DNA of 12,618 nucleotides from WHTI01 sp046715095 (GCA_046715095.1 JBKJZQ010000062.1:1-12618), one strand, 5' to 3'. Positions 1 to 6,073 are shown, counted from the first letter of the stretch. Translations and numbers: made by a program. The notes: generated by a model not told the origin, from the sequence alone.

Positions 1-169
1 CAGGGCCGAAGGACGCGACCCGGCCGTGGGCCGCTTGGAGCTCCTCGGCGAGCGAATCTGCTTTCGCGATCAGTTCGTCCACCCCGTCGGTGCCCTTGTC
101 GAAGACAAGAGGTTCCAGATCCCAGGTGACTTCTTCGGCGCGCGATGAGGTAGTGGCAGGGGTTGTCAT
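1..169 (-). CDS. M3 family oligoendopeptidase (PepF-type), N-terminal part only
   Basis: Only the first 56 codons are in the window; the gene runs off the left edge. The peptide begins MTTPATTSSRAEEVTWDLEP, followed by an acidic helix-forming stretch ending near VASFGP. A short disordered tail, then TWDLEPLV..., then a helix rich in Asp/Glu/Ala is how actinobacterial M3 oligoendopeptidases usually begin; these are cytosolic zinc proteases that cut short peptides. The HExxH zinc motif would lie several hundred residues further on, outside the window, so the assignment rests on the N-terminus alone. The start is the ATG at 169-167, preceded on the minus strand by TAATCT and exactly six bases, with no Shine-Dalgarno sequence, so translation is probably leaderless. 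It diverges from the DUF2332 gene. Confidence 0.62.
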   Translation of the reverse strand, partial: MTTPATTSSRAEEVTWDLEPLVFDKGTDGVDELIAKADSLAEELQAAHGRVASFGP

Positions 170-175
170 GCATCC

Positions 176-181
176 AGATTA
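176..181 (-). promoter_or_regulatory. -10 box of leaderless promoter for the M3 peptidase gene
   Basis: TAATCT on the minus strand, then six bases (GGATGC), then the ATG at 169. It fits TANNNT with transcription starting at or next to the start codon. No good -35 hexamer is visible. Confidence 0.6.
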
Positions 182-191
182 CCGGACTCAG

Positions 192-197
192 TATCTT
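192..197 (+). promoter_or_regulatory. -10 box of leaderless promoter for the DUF2332 gene
   Basis: TATCTT, six bases (TACCGG), then the ATG at 204. It is used here to choose the start: the upstream in-frame ATGs at 90 and 168 would overlap the divergent gene's 5' end and have no ribosome binding site. Confidence 0.58.
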
Positions 198-203
198 TAC
201 CGG

Positions 204-1253
204 ATGGACGACGCTCCTTCTCGCCTCGCGTACAAGCTCCGCCGTCAGGCGCGGTCGTGCGCGTCGCTTGGGTCCCCTCTCTACGAGCTGATCCTGGAGC
301 GGGCGGCAGACGACGTCGAGGCGGGCGGCACGATATGGAGGGTCCTCGAAGGGCGCGAGGAGGACCCAAAGGGCTCCGCGCGTGCCCTTCGTTTCGTCGG
401 TGCGGTCCACCGGCTCGTCCTTAGTGGTGTCGCTCCCGCACTCGAACCCTTCTATCCCTCGGTGGGAGGGGACGGCAAGACGCCCGGGATCTGGGATGCG
501 TTCCTAGCAGTCGTCGAGGACAACGCGGAGCGTTTGCGAGAACTGGTGCTGCGACCGGTTCAGACGAACGAGGTCGGCCGGGCGGGCGCTCTGGTCGGAG
601 GCTTCCTGGAGGTTGCCCGGGCGACCGGGCTGCCGCTCAGGACGCTCGAGCTGGGGACTTCGGCAGGACTCAACCTCAGGTGGGATCACTTCCTCTACGA
701 AGCACGCGGGAAGACCTGGGGAGATCCCACTTCGCCGGTCAGGTTGTGCGACTACAACTCCGAACGACCGCTCCCGTTCGAGGTCGAGGTCGAGGTCGTC
801 GAACGGGCCGGCTGTGACGAACATCCGCTCGATCCGGCCACCGACGACGGGTACCTCACGCTCGCCTCGTACGTGTGGCCCGACCAGGTGCGCCGCCATC
901 GCTTGCTCAAGGCCGCGGTCGAGGTCGCCAAACGGGTCCCGGCGAGGGTGGACGCGGCGCGGGCGGGGGACTGGCTGGCGCGCGAGCTGGAGGGGCGACC
1001 CGGCGGTTCGGCGACCGTCGTCTTTCATTCGATCGTGATGCAGTACGTGGATCCGGACGAAAGGGAGAGCATCGAGGACCTGTTCGAGGAACACGGCGCG
1101 GCGGCGACGGACGAGTCTCCGCTGGCGCGCCTCCAGATGGAACCAGCAGGAGAGATCGCGAACGTCTCCCTCGAGATCTGGCCCCCGGGGGGCGAACGGT
1201 TGGTGGCGACGACCGGCTACCACGGCGCCGCGATCAGATGGCTGGGTCTGTAA
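204..1253 (+). CDS. DUF2332 family protein
   Basis: A 349-residue protein spanning the whole DUF2332 family, found mainly in Actinobacteria and Proteobacteria and without an established function. The N-terminal block (APSRLAYKLRRQA, SPLYELILERAADDVEAGG) matches the family's usual opening. The central LELGTSAGLNLRWD segment is the best conserved part and resembles a nucleotide- or SAM-binding motif I loop (E-x-G-x-S-x-G-x-N); VVFHSIVMQYVDPDER near the C-terminus is also typical. A methyltransferase-like fold is therefore an inference, not shown. No signal peptide or membrane segment is seen, so it is likely cytosolic. The ATG at 204 is preferred over 90 and 168 because of the -10 box six bases ahead. 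The gene ends 3 bp before the stop of the convergent membrane-protein gene, with no terminator hairpin between. Three tandem GAGGTC units encode an EVEVEV run. Confidence 0.85.
   Translation: MDDAPSRLAYKLRRQARSCASLGSPLYELILERAADDVEAGGTIWRVLEGREEDPKGSARALRFVGAVHRLVLSGVAPALEPFYPSVGGDGKTPGIWDAFLAVVEDNAERLRELVLRPVQTNEVGRAGALVGGFLEVARATGLPLRTLELGTSAGLNLRWDHFLYEARGKTWGDPTSPVRLCDYNSERPLPFEVEVEVVERAGCDEHPLDPATDDGYLTLASYVWPDQVRRHRLLKAAVEVAKRVPARVDAARAGDWLARELEGRPGGSATVVFHSIVMQYVDPDERESIEDLFEEHGAAATDESPLARLQMEPAGEIANVSLEIWPPGGERLVATTGYHGAAIRWLGL
773..807 (+). repeat. tandem GAGGTC x3 inside a 9-bp inverted repeat
   Basis: GAGGTC occurs at 780-785, 786-791 and 792-797 and encodes (Glu-Val)3. It is flanked by the inverted arms CCCGTTCGA (773-781) and TCGAACGGG (799-807). 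It lies inside the DUF2332 reading frame and is probably a microsatellite-like expansion with no regulatory role. Confidence 0.6.
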
Positions 1254-1256
1254 GGG

Positions 1257-1943
1257 TCAGGCGGTTGGGGGTGATGCTCCTCCGGGCGACACGTCGCGTA
1301 ACCGGAAGTACAGAACGACCCACGTGATAGCGACGAACGGTCCCGCGACCGTCCCGCTGAGCAGGTCGGAGATGAAGCGGGCGGTGGTCTCGGGAAGGGA
1401 CACCACCAGCAGTCCGATGACGATCCCGACCGCGATCTGGATCAGGAAAGTAAGGACGATCAGCCCGAAGACGTTCCAACCATGGCCCTGGACCAGGTCC
1501 TTGCTGCGGCCGAAGGATCCCATTGCGCCCGTTCCTTCGAGAACGATCACCGGCACGATGAGCACCCAGATCGTCAGGAGGTAAAGCCCGGGAACGAGCA
1601 GGAGAACCAACCCCAGGGCGATCCCCAAGCCTGCGAGGAGCGATGCGCCGGTTATCGAGCCCAGGAAGGGGCGGGCCTTGGCGAAGGTCTCTCCGACGGT
1701 CATGTCGACGCGGCCGTCCCTCACATCCAGCACCGCGTGCACGAACGCTCCTTGCAGGAGGAACACGCCTACCAGCGACACCACGGTCGCCAGCAGGGCG
1801 CCGAAGATCCCCGCCAGCCCGATGAGGAGCGCGCTTGCCAGGCCGACGATCACGTAGACGGCCAGGGCCAGGATCGCGAAGCGCTGCCAGTGTGCCTTGT
1901 AGAGGCTCCAGGCCTCTCCGAGTACTCCAGAGGTTGGATTCAT
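1257..1943 (-). CDS. polytopic membrane protein, YciC/GDPD-membrane-domain-like
   Basis: A 228-residue, very hydrophobic protein with about five to six membrane segments (roughly residues 22-45, 46-70, 96-116, 118-137, 157-181 and 197-213). The N-terminus (GEAWSLYKAHWQRFAIL) and the cytosolic loop EGTGAMGSFGRSKDLVQGHGWNVFG match a widespread family of actinobacterial and archaeal membrane proteins related to YciC and to the membrane domain of some glycerophosphodiester phosphodiesterases, where the signature is E-x2-G-x5-R-S-x2-L-V-x-G-x2-W. Function in this family is not established. It follows the MDMPI-like gene with a 22-bp gap, but a TAGGCT box six bases before its ATG suggests its own leaderless transcript, possibly alongside read-through. 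The tail after residue 216 is short and Pro/Gly-rich. It ends 3 bp from the convergent DUF2332 stop. Confidence 0.75.
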   Translation of the reverse strand: MNPTSGVLGEAWSLYKAHWQRFAILALAVYVIVGLASALLIGLAGIFGALLATVVSLVGVFLLQGAFVHAVLDVRDGRVDMTVGETFAKARPFLGSITGASLLAGLGIALGLVLLLVPGLYLLTIWVLIVPVIVLEGTGAMGSFGRSKDLVQGHGWNVFGLIVLTFLIQIAVGIVIGLLVVSLPETTARFISDLLSGTVAGPFVAITWVVLYFRLRDVSPGGASPPTA

Positions 1944-1949
1944 GTCCGA

Positions 1950-1955
1950 AGCCTA
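1950..1955 (-). promoter_or_regulatory. -10 box of leaderless promoter for the membrane protein
   Basis: TAGGCT on the minus strand, six bases (TCGGAC), then the ATG at 1943. It sits in the 22-bp gap behind the MDMPI-like gene. The same hexamer and spacing precede mutM. Confidence 0.55.
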
Positions 1956-1965
1956 AGGCCCAAGG

Positions 1966-2760
1966 TCACGCCGAATGGAACAAAGACGCGAGGCGCATGC
2001 CGAGCCACGGCTTCTTGCCGAAGGCGACGATCTTGCCGGTGAGGACCGGCCCCCACTGTCCCGTCCGGCCGTAACCCACCAGGAGGTAGGTAACGGGGTC
2101 GGCGGAGATGCGGCAGTCCACCGATCTCGACGGCGAGCTCCTTATCTCGAGCTGTCCGCCGGAGATCTCGAAGTACACGGTCGAGCCGCCGCGCAGCCGC
2201 ACCTCGTACGAGGCATCGAGATCCTTGATCGCGTCGGTATTGACGAAGTGCTCGAGGATCGGAAGGTGCCCGTCGAAGATCAGGTTCGCGTCGTTCCTCG
2301 AGATCGACCACGGCCGTGCTTCGGCCGTTGCGACATCGCGCCCGTGGATCGAACATTCGTTGATGAGGACCGACGCCAGCGTGTAGACCGGGACTTCCTT
2401 CCCACCGTGCCACTTCACCGGTTGCTCCCAGTTCTCGGGGCCGACCGCGGAGGTGAATCCCTTCAGTGCCAGGTCGATGCGGTCGGCGGCCTCGGCCGGG
2501 TCGCGCAGCGTGTCCCTCACCAGCTCGTCGTCCCAATAGGCCGCCATCGCGAGGTGATCTTCGACCGGAGATGATCCTCCTCGCACGAGATCCGGATACA
2601 TCATGAAGATCAGCGATACGTGGGTCGCCAGTTCGGCGGTGCTCCAGCGGCCGATGGCGGTCCGTGCCGGATCGGCCGTGCGAAGGAGCGTGGTGAAGCG
2701 TCCGGCGACGTCCTCGAGGACCTCGATGGACTCGTTCAGCTCTGGAACGGGGAGGCTCAT
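1966..2760 (-). CDS. MDMPI/DinB-fold protein with C-terminal SCP2-like domain (maleylpyruvate isomerase family)
   Basis: A 264-residue protein of the mycothiol-dependent maleylpyruvate isomerase N-terminal family. The DinB-like four-helix part covers about residues 5-160 and keeps the zinc-binding triad: His47 (in WSTAELATHVS), Glu135 and His139 (in LINECSIHGRDVA, E-x3-H). The C-terminal 165-260 region, with VDCRISADPVTYLLVGYGR and LTGKIVAFGKKPWLG, resembles the SCP2/sterol-carrier fold common in these proteins. Family members are thought to act on thiol-linked or small electrophilic substrates with mycothiol, but most, including this one, have no known substrate. The start is the ATG at 2760, chosen because GAGGAG lies 6 bases upstream; an in-frame ATG at 2799 has no such signal. 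The membrane-protein gene follows on the same strand and may be partly co-transcribed. Confidence 0.8.
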   Translation of the reverse strand: MSLPVPELNESIEVLEDVAGRFTTLLRTADPARTAIGRWSTAELATHVSLIFMMYPDLVRGGSSPVEDHLAMAAYWDDELVRDTLRDPAEAADRIDLALKGFTSAVGPENWEQPVKWHGGKEVPVYTLASVLINECSIHGRDVATAEARPWSISRNDANLIFDGHLPILEHFVNTDAIKDLDASYEVRLRGGSTVYFEISGGQLEIRSSPSRSVDCRISADPVTYLLVGYGRTGQWGPVLTGKIVAFGKKPWLGMRLASLFHSA

Positions 2761-2861
2761 GCTTTGCTCCTCTGTTTGGCCGGTCGTCGAGACGACCATC
2801 GATATGCCCGGATCGTTCCACGGGCAGATGGTTCTGCGTACGTCAGATTAAGCTACGGCTC

Positions 2862-2880
2862 CTGAACGACGAGAGTTCAG
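2862..2880. promoter_or_regulatory. 19-bp dyad in a divergent promoter region
   Basis: CTGAAC (2862-2867), seven bases, GTTCAG (2875-2880): a perfect 6-bp inverted repeat midway between the divergent MDMPI-like gene (start 2760) and DUF4328 gene (start 2921). Overlapping -10-like hexamers TAAGCT (plus, 2849-2854) and TAATCT (minus, 2850-2845) lie just to its left. It could be an operator or a small leader hairpin; the arms are short and chance is not excluded. Confidence 0.3.
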
Positions 2881-2920
2881 ACCGAGGCCGGCGGCCCCCT
2901 GCGGATCCGAGGAGTGATGA

Positions 2921-3625
2921 ATGACCGACCCAGGCGCGACCGCTCTCTTGCAGCGATCCAAGTGGGCTGTTGGGGCGCTGGCCGGAAGCGTGTTCGCCGC
3001 GGCGCTCGGTTTCATGATGGCGTTGCGGGAATCGTCGGTCGTCTCTGAAGCACTGTCGGGAGACGCCTCCGCTCCGTCGCGGCTCCTGTCGGCGGATGAC
3101 GCCCGGGTTCAGGTTGCGAGATTGCAGCTGGTCCTCATGATCGTGACCGCGGTGGTCTTCATCATGTGGTTCCGGCGAGCGGAGAGGAACATCCGGAACT
3201 GGGATGCCCGCGGACTCCCCTTCGACGAGTGGTGGAACGTCGGAGGCTGGTTGATCCCGGTGGCCAATCTCTTCGTTCCCGTCCGGATGACCGCGGTCAT
3301 CTGGAGGGCAACGGACGCGTCGGTCTCGCCAGAGATCGGTGAGGAATGGAAGACGAAGAGCCTGTCGCCCCTCGTTCCCCTCTGGTGGGCCGCGTGGATA
3401 GGGGGGACGGTGCTCTCCCGGGTCGCGTCCAACCAGATCGGCGCGGCGGATGACCTCGAGACCCTTCGCTCCGCGCTGGGTCTCTCGGCCGTCTCGAACG
3501 TAGTCGTCCTCGCCGCCGCGGTCCTCGCGATCATGGTCGTGCGCTCGATCACCGCACGGCAGGCGACCCGGGCTGAGTTCTACCGCGTGGCCATCCCCGA
3601 CCCCCCGGTCGCTCCCGCGATCTAA
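2921..3625 (+). CDS. DUF4328 family membrane protein
   Basis: A 234-residue integral membrane protein. About five hydrophobic segments are visible (near residues 16-34, 67-84, 107-127, 150-167 and 189-209). The family signature is clear: a loop with FRRAERNIRNWDARGLPFDEWW, then GGWLIPVANLFVPVRM, then IWRATD, matching DUF4328's W-x-x-R-A-x-x-N ... G-W-x-I-P-x-x-N-L-x-x-P pattern. The function of DUF4328 proteins is unknown; they are common in Actinobacteria. The start at 2921 is supported by GAGGAG six bases upstream, so this gene has a conventional leader, unlike several neighbours. mutM follows on the same strand after 96 bp, but has its own promoter, so an operon is unlikely. Confidence 0.82.
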   Translation: MTDPGATALLQRSKWAVGALAGSVFAAALGFMMALRESSVVSEALSGDASAPSRLLSADDARVQVARLQLVLMIVTAVVFIMWFRRAERNIRNWDARGLPFDEWWNVGGWLIPVANLFVPVRMTAVIWRATDASVSPEIGEEWKTKSLSPLVPLWWAAWIGGTVLSRVASNQIGAADDLETLRSALGLSAVSNVVVLAAAVLAIMVVRSITARQATRAEFYRVAIPDPPVAPAI

Positions 3626-3689
3626 GCGTCCTACTCAGACGACCGGCGCTCCCGGGGTGACGCCGTCCTCGAGCGCTGCCCGGCCGCTT

Positions 3690-3712
3690 CTAGTGGCACG
3701 TCGCACCACTAG
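3690..3712. promoter_or_regulatory. 23-bp perfect dyad over the mutM -10 region (candidate operator)
   Basis: CTAGTGG (3690-3696), nine bases, CCACTAG (3706-3712). The right arm overlaps the first three bases of the mutM -10 box (3710-3715), where a bound repressor would block RNA polymerase. No T-run follows, so it is unlikely to be the terminator of the DUF4328 gene that ends 65 bp upstream. Confidence 0.45.
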
Positions 3713-3715
3713 GCT
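3710..3715 (+). promoter_or_regulatory. -10 box of leaderless promoter for mutM
   Basis: TAGGCT, six bases (TGGAGG), then the ATG at 3722. The GGAGG touches the start codon and is too close to act as a normal Shine-Dalgarno sequence. Confidence 0.58.
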
Positions 3716-3721
3716 TGGAGG

Positions 3722-4525
3722 ATGCCGGAGCTACCTGAGGTCGAATCGGTCCGCCGACAGCTCGATCCGGAGCTGTCCGGCAGGCGCATCGAAGAAGCGG
3801 GGTGGGATCCGCTCCCCAGCATGCCGCGGGAGTTCGTCAACGTGGGGTTGGCGGAGGGACGGACCATCGTGAGGGTCGGCCGGCGGGGAAAGTTCCTGAT
3901 CGCGCCGCTCGACGGGGGTCTCGAGATGATCATGCATCTCGGGATGACGGGTGCGTTCCATTTCGATCACGACGACCCATACGTGCGGGCCAGGCTGTGG
4001 CTCGATGATGGGAGGGTCCTCGCGTTCAGGGACCCGCGGCGCTTCGGGAGACTCGCGGTCGTCACGGCCGGTGACTACGCGGCGATCCCGACCCTCGCGA
4101 CGCTCGGTCCGGAACCCCTGACCGATGAGTTCGATACCGAACGCTTCGCCCAAACGATCGCCACGACGAAGGCACCGATCAAGCCCTTCCTGCTGTCCCA
4201 GAAGCCGGTGGCAGGGGTCGGAAACATCTACGCCGACGAGGCCCTATGGATCGCTCGCATCCATCCGTCGTCGCGCCGGGTAGGCCGGAAGAGAGCGCTG
4301 GTGCTTCACGAAGCGATCCGCACGGTTCTGTCCGATGCGATCGAACGCGAAGGCACGACGTTCCGTGATTACCGCATGGTCAACGGCGAATCGGGAAGGA
4401 ACGCCGCGTTCCTGGTGGCTTACGGGCAGGAAGGCAAACCGTGTCCGCGGTGCGGGACCCCGATGCGTAAGTACGTCCTCGGGGGCCGGGGAACGACCTT
4501 CTGTCCGCGCTGCCAGCGAGCCTGA
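3722..4525 (+). CDS. mutM: formamidopyrimidine-DNA glycosylase (Fpg/MutM)
   Basis: A 267-residue bifunctional DNA glycosylase/AP lyase that removes 8-oxoguanine and ring-opened purines in base excision repair. All key parts are present: the N-terminal PELPEVE with the catalytic Pro2 (Schiff base) and Glu3; Lys57 (GRRGKF); the HLGMTG and DPRRFG segments that supply the Met and Arg/Phe wedge residues; the helix-two-turn-helix KPVAGVGNIYADEALW with Asn168; and a C-terminal zinc finger with Cys241, Cys244, Cys261 and Cys264, with Arg256 in GGRGTTF before the last pair. Length is normal for the family. The start must be at 3722, because Pro has to follow the initiator Met. It is preceded by a leaderless-type -10 box under a perfect dyad. 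A strong hairpin downstream separates it from the convergent gene. Confidence 0.97.
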   Translation: MPELPEVESVRRQLDPELSGRRIEEAGWDPLPSMPREFVNVGLAEGRTIVRVGRRGKFLIAPLDGGLEMIMHLGMTGAFHFDHDDPYVRARLWLDDGRVLAFRDPRRFGRLAVVTAGDYAAIPTLATLGPEPLTDEFDTERFAQTIATTKAPIKPFLLSQKPVAGVGNIYADEALWIARIHPSSRRVGRKRALVLHEAIRTVLSDAIEREGTTFRDYRMVNGESGRNAAFLVAYGQEGKPCPRCGTPMRKYVLGGRGTTFCPRCQRA

Positions 4526-4545
4526 GCGCGCCCGGCCACATGCAA

Positions 4546-4575
4546 AAGGGCTCCGGCATCCCTGCCGGAGCCCTT
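4546..4575. terminator. bidirectional terminator hairpin between convergent genes
   Basis: A perfect 13-bp stem, AAGGGCTCCGGCA (4546-4558) and TGCCGGAGCCCTT (4563-4575), with the 4-base loop TCCC. Flanking A's at 4544-4547 give a TTTT run on the minus strand, so it fits best as the end of the minus-strand gene at 4595-5209, and it also sits right after mutM. Confidence 0.85.
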
Positions 4576-4594
4576 CCTGGTTCGCTCTTGGTTG

Positions 4595-5209
4595 TCAGGA
4601 CAGCTTCGAGTCCATCCGCTCGAGAACCGTCTGGCGCGCCTTCGTGTCGGCCTCGTAGGCCTTGAGGGTCGCGATCTCCTCATCGGTGAGGCCGTCGAGA
4701 CGTCCTTTGATCTCATCGACGGTGAGCGCGTCGTAGGTCGGGATCGGAAGCTCGATGAGCTTGCCCTCGATCGTCCCGAGAACGGTGGAACGGTTCTGGT
4801 TGGACCGCTCGTACCTGTAGACCTTGGCGAGATCGGTCTGGGTGAGCCCGGTCAACCGCGCTTTGATCTCCCCGACGGTCAGGTCGTCGTACTTGGCGAT
4901 GGCCAGCCCGCTCGATTTCGCGGGCGCTGCGACACGCGGCATCTTCGGCGCCGCGGCTGCCTCCCAGCGTTTGGTCGCCTGAGTAGCAGTCTGCTTGGTG
5001 CCGGAGCGGAGTTCCTTGAACCTAGCCGTCATCTTCCGCTCGATCGGTTTGACGCGGTCCGCGCCTCGATCGATGAAGTCCTCGTACGTCTTCTTGAACG
5101 TTCCGCCGTCGATGCTCGAGACCTTGTCGCGTAGCTTTGAGTACGCGCCGAGCGGCAGATACACGCCCACCTCGACGGCGCGATCCCGAACCTTCTCCAT
5201 GGTGTCCAT
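4595..5209 (-). CDS. small protein with two C-terminal 45-residue repeats (DUF8129-like; possible lipid-droplet/phasin-type)
   Basis: A 204-residue soluble protein. Residues 1-65 form a helical block (EKVRDRAVEVGVYLPLGAYSKLRDKV, then FKKTYEDFIDRGADRVKPIERKM). Residues 68-105 are an Ala/Thr/Lys/Pro-rich linker. Two tandem repeats follow at 107-151 and 159-203; both read Y-D-x-L-T-V-x-E-I-K-x-R-L-x-G-L-T ... Y-E ... R-x-T-V-L-x-x-x-x-x-K-L. This repeat occurs in actinobacterial proteins labelled DUF8129 or 'lipid droplet-associated', with an N-terminal phasin-like helix region; a role in coating storage granules is an inference from that resemblance. No membrane segment or enzyme motif is seen. 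The start at 5209 has GAGGGG about nine bases upstream; the in-frame ATG at 5200 is an alternative. The perfect hairpin at 4546-4575 ends the transcript. Confidence 0.72.
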   Translation of the reverse strand: MDTMEKVRDRAVEVGVYLPLGAYSKLRDKVSSIDGGTFKKTYEDFIDRGADRVKPIERKMTARFKELRSGTKQTATQATKRWEAAAAPKMPRVAAPAKSSGLAIAKYDDLTVGEIKARLTGLTQTDLAKVYRYERSNQNRSTVLGTIEGKLIELPIPTYDALTVDEIKGRLDGLTDEEIATLKAYEADTKARQTVLERMDSKLS

Positions 5210-5300
5210 CTATATGCACCCCTCTTGTTCTGACCGGCCTCTGGATATCTGCGGCGCAATGAGCGTGCGAGTCCTCAGGGGATCGCTTGCTTCTGTTATA

Positions 5301-5317
5301 CGGCCGCTAACTAGTGG
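5301..5317. promoter_or_regulatory. sequence element shared with the mutM promoter region
   Basis: CGGCCGCTAACTAGTGG here matches CGGCCGCTTCTAGTGG at 3681-3696 at 15 positions, differing only in the AA versus T between the two blocks. Here it lies about 90-110 bp upstream of the repeat-protein start. On the minus strand it is followed directly by TATAAC (5300-5295), a possible -10 box. It may be a shared binding site; chance cannot be excluded. Confidence 0.25.
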
Positions 5318-5349
5318 TTACCCATGGAGGTTGATTGCGAAACGACAAA

Positions 5350-5373
5350 GGGCCGGGGGTAGGCCCCCGGCTC
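5350..5373 (-). terminator. intrinsic terminator of the LysM gene
   Basis: A perfect 8-bp stem, GCCGGGGG (5352-5359) and CCCCCGGC (5364-5371), with a four-base loop, extendable by a G-T and a G-C pair. Read on the minus strand it is followed by a T-rich stretch (CCCTTTGTCGTTT). It lies about 50 bp beyond the LysM stop. Confidence 0.75.
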
Positions 5374-5420
5374 CGTTGGAACGACTTACGGCCGGTCGAC
5401 GAGCCTTGGGTTGCTCCGGG

Positions 5421-5975
5421 TTACTCCGGCTTCGGTGGGATCGTCAGCTCTTGGCCGACGGCGAGCGAGGTGGGATCGGTGATGCCGTTCTCCTCGGCGA
5501 TCAGATCGTCCAGCGAGACATCGCCGTAGAACTGCTCCGCGATGGTCTGCAACGTGTCCCCGGACTCGACGATGTAGGTCTCGGCTTGGCCGGTCGTTTC
5601 GCCGTCGCCGTTCGGGTTTTCGTTGCCCGAACCGTCGCCCTGGGTCCCCGTCCCGCTGGTGTCTTCGGCGTTCAGTTGCTCCTGGAGGGCGACGATCTGC
5701 TGCTGAAGGTCCTCGATCTGGGTGTCGGCCTCGGCGGCGGTGGCCTTGGCCTGATCGAACTCGGCCTGCGACACGCCGCCCCCAGCGGTGGTGCGACCGA
5801 TCAGGAAGGCGAGGAGAACGAGGGCGCCGAGGATCGCGACGCGACCCCAGATGATGTCGCTCCCCGGTCTCCGGGGCTCGGGCTCGTCATAGCCGTAGTC
5901 GAAAGCGTCGTCGGTGGTAGCGCTTTCGTAAGGCTGGAACGGCTTCGTCGGGTGCTCTTCCATAGCCTTTGCCAT
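5421..5975 (-). CDS. membrane-anchored coiled-coil LysM protein
   Basis: A 184-residue protein. Residues 1-40 are an acidic, Pro-containing cytosolic tail; about 42-60 (IIWGRVAILGALVLLAFLIG) is a single membrane segment that acts as an uncleaved anchor; 67-103 is a Glu/Gln/Ala-rich coiled coil (IEDLQQQIVALQEQL); 104-131 is a Gly/Asn/Thr/Ser linker; 133-180 is one LysM domain (YIVESGDTLQTIAEQFYGDVSLDDLIAEENGI ... LAVGQELTIP). LysM binds N-acetylglucosamine-containing glycans, so the C-terminus probably holds peptidoglycan outside the membrane. No hydrolase domain is attached, so it is more likely a structural or envelope-organising protein. The ATG at 5975 has GAGGG directly against it, which is too close for a normal ribosome binding site; the in-frame ATG at 5963 is possible. 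A TACGCT box at 6000-5995 is the likely -10. It has its own terminator. Confidence 0.8.
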   Translation of the reverse strand: MAKAMEEHPTKPFQPYESATTDDAFDYGYDEPEPRRPGSDIIWGRVAILGALVLLAFLIGRTTAGGGVSQAEFDQAKATAAEADTQIEDLQQQIVALQEQLNAEDTSGTGTQGDGSGNENPNGDGETTGQAETYIVESGDTLQTIAEQFYGDVSLDDLIAEENGITDPTSLAVGQELTIPPKPE

Positions 5976-5994
5976 CCCTCGTGAGGTTCATGGA

Positions 5995-6000
5995 AGCGTA
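5995..6000 (-). promoter_or_regulatory. probable -10 box of the LysM gene
   Basis: TACGCT on the minus strand, 19 bases before the ATG at 5975, so it would give a short leader of about 12 bases that includes GAGGG. No convincing -35 is visible. Confidence 0.4.
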
Positions 6001-6067
6001 GCAGAAGGCTCGCTTTTCACCCCGGACCCGCCGCCGGGGGTCGGGACGGGTTGAAGGCGCGCTTGGG

Positions 6068-6073
6068 TAGGGT
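6068..6073 (+). promoter_or_regulatory. -10 box of leaderless promoter for the UbiB-like kinase
   Basis: TAGGGT, six bases (GCCTAC), then the ATG at 6080; there is no Shine-Dalgarno sequence. Confidence 0.57.

Noticed and set aside
90..203. Longer N-terminus for the DUF2332 protein from the ATG at 90 or 168
   Set aside because: The extra residues have no family similarity and would overlap the 5' end of the divergent peptidase gene; the -10 box at 192-197 places the start at 204.
3681..3696. Resemblance of CGGCCGCTTCTAG (and of the element at 5301) to synthetic cloning prefix/suffix sequences
   Set aside because: Neither site has a complete NotI octamer, the flanks are ordinary genomic sequence, and genes on both sides are continuous; vector contamination is not supported.
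6020..6050. GC-rich imperfect stem (ACCCG...CGGGT-like) before the UbiB-like gene as a terminator
   Set aside because: The pairing needs bulges, there is no T-run, and both flanking genes diverge from this point, so nothing needs terminating here.
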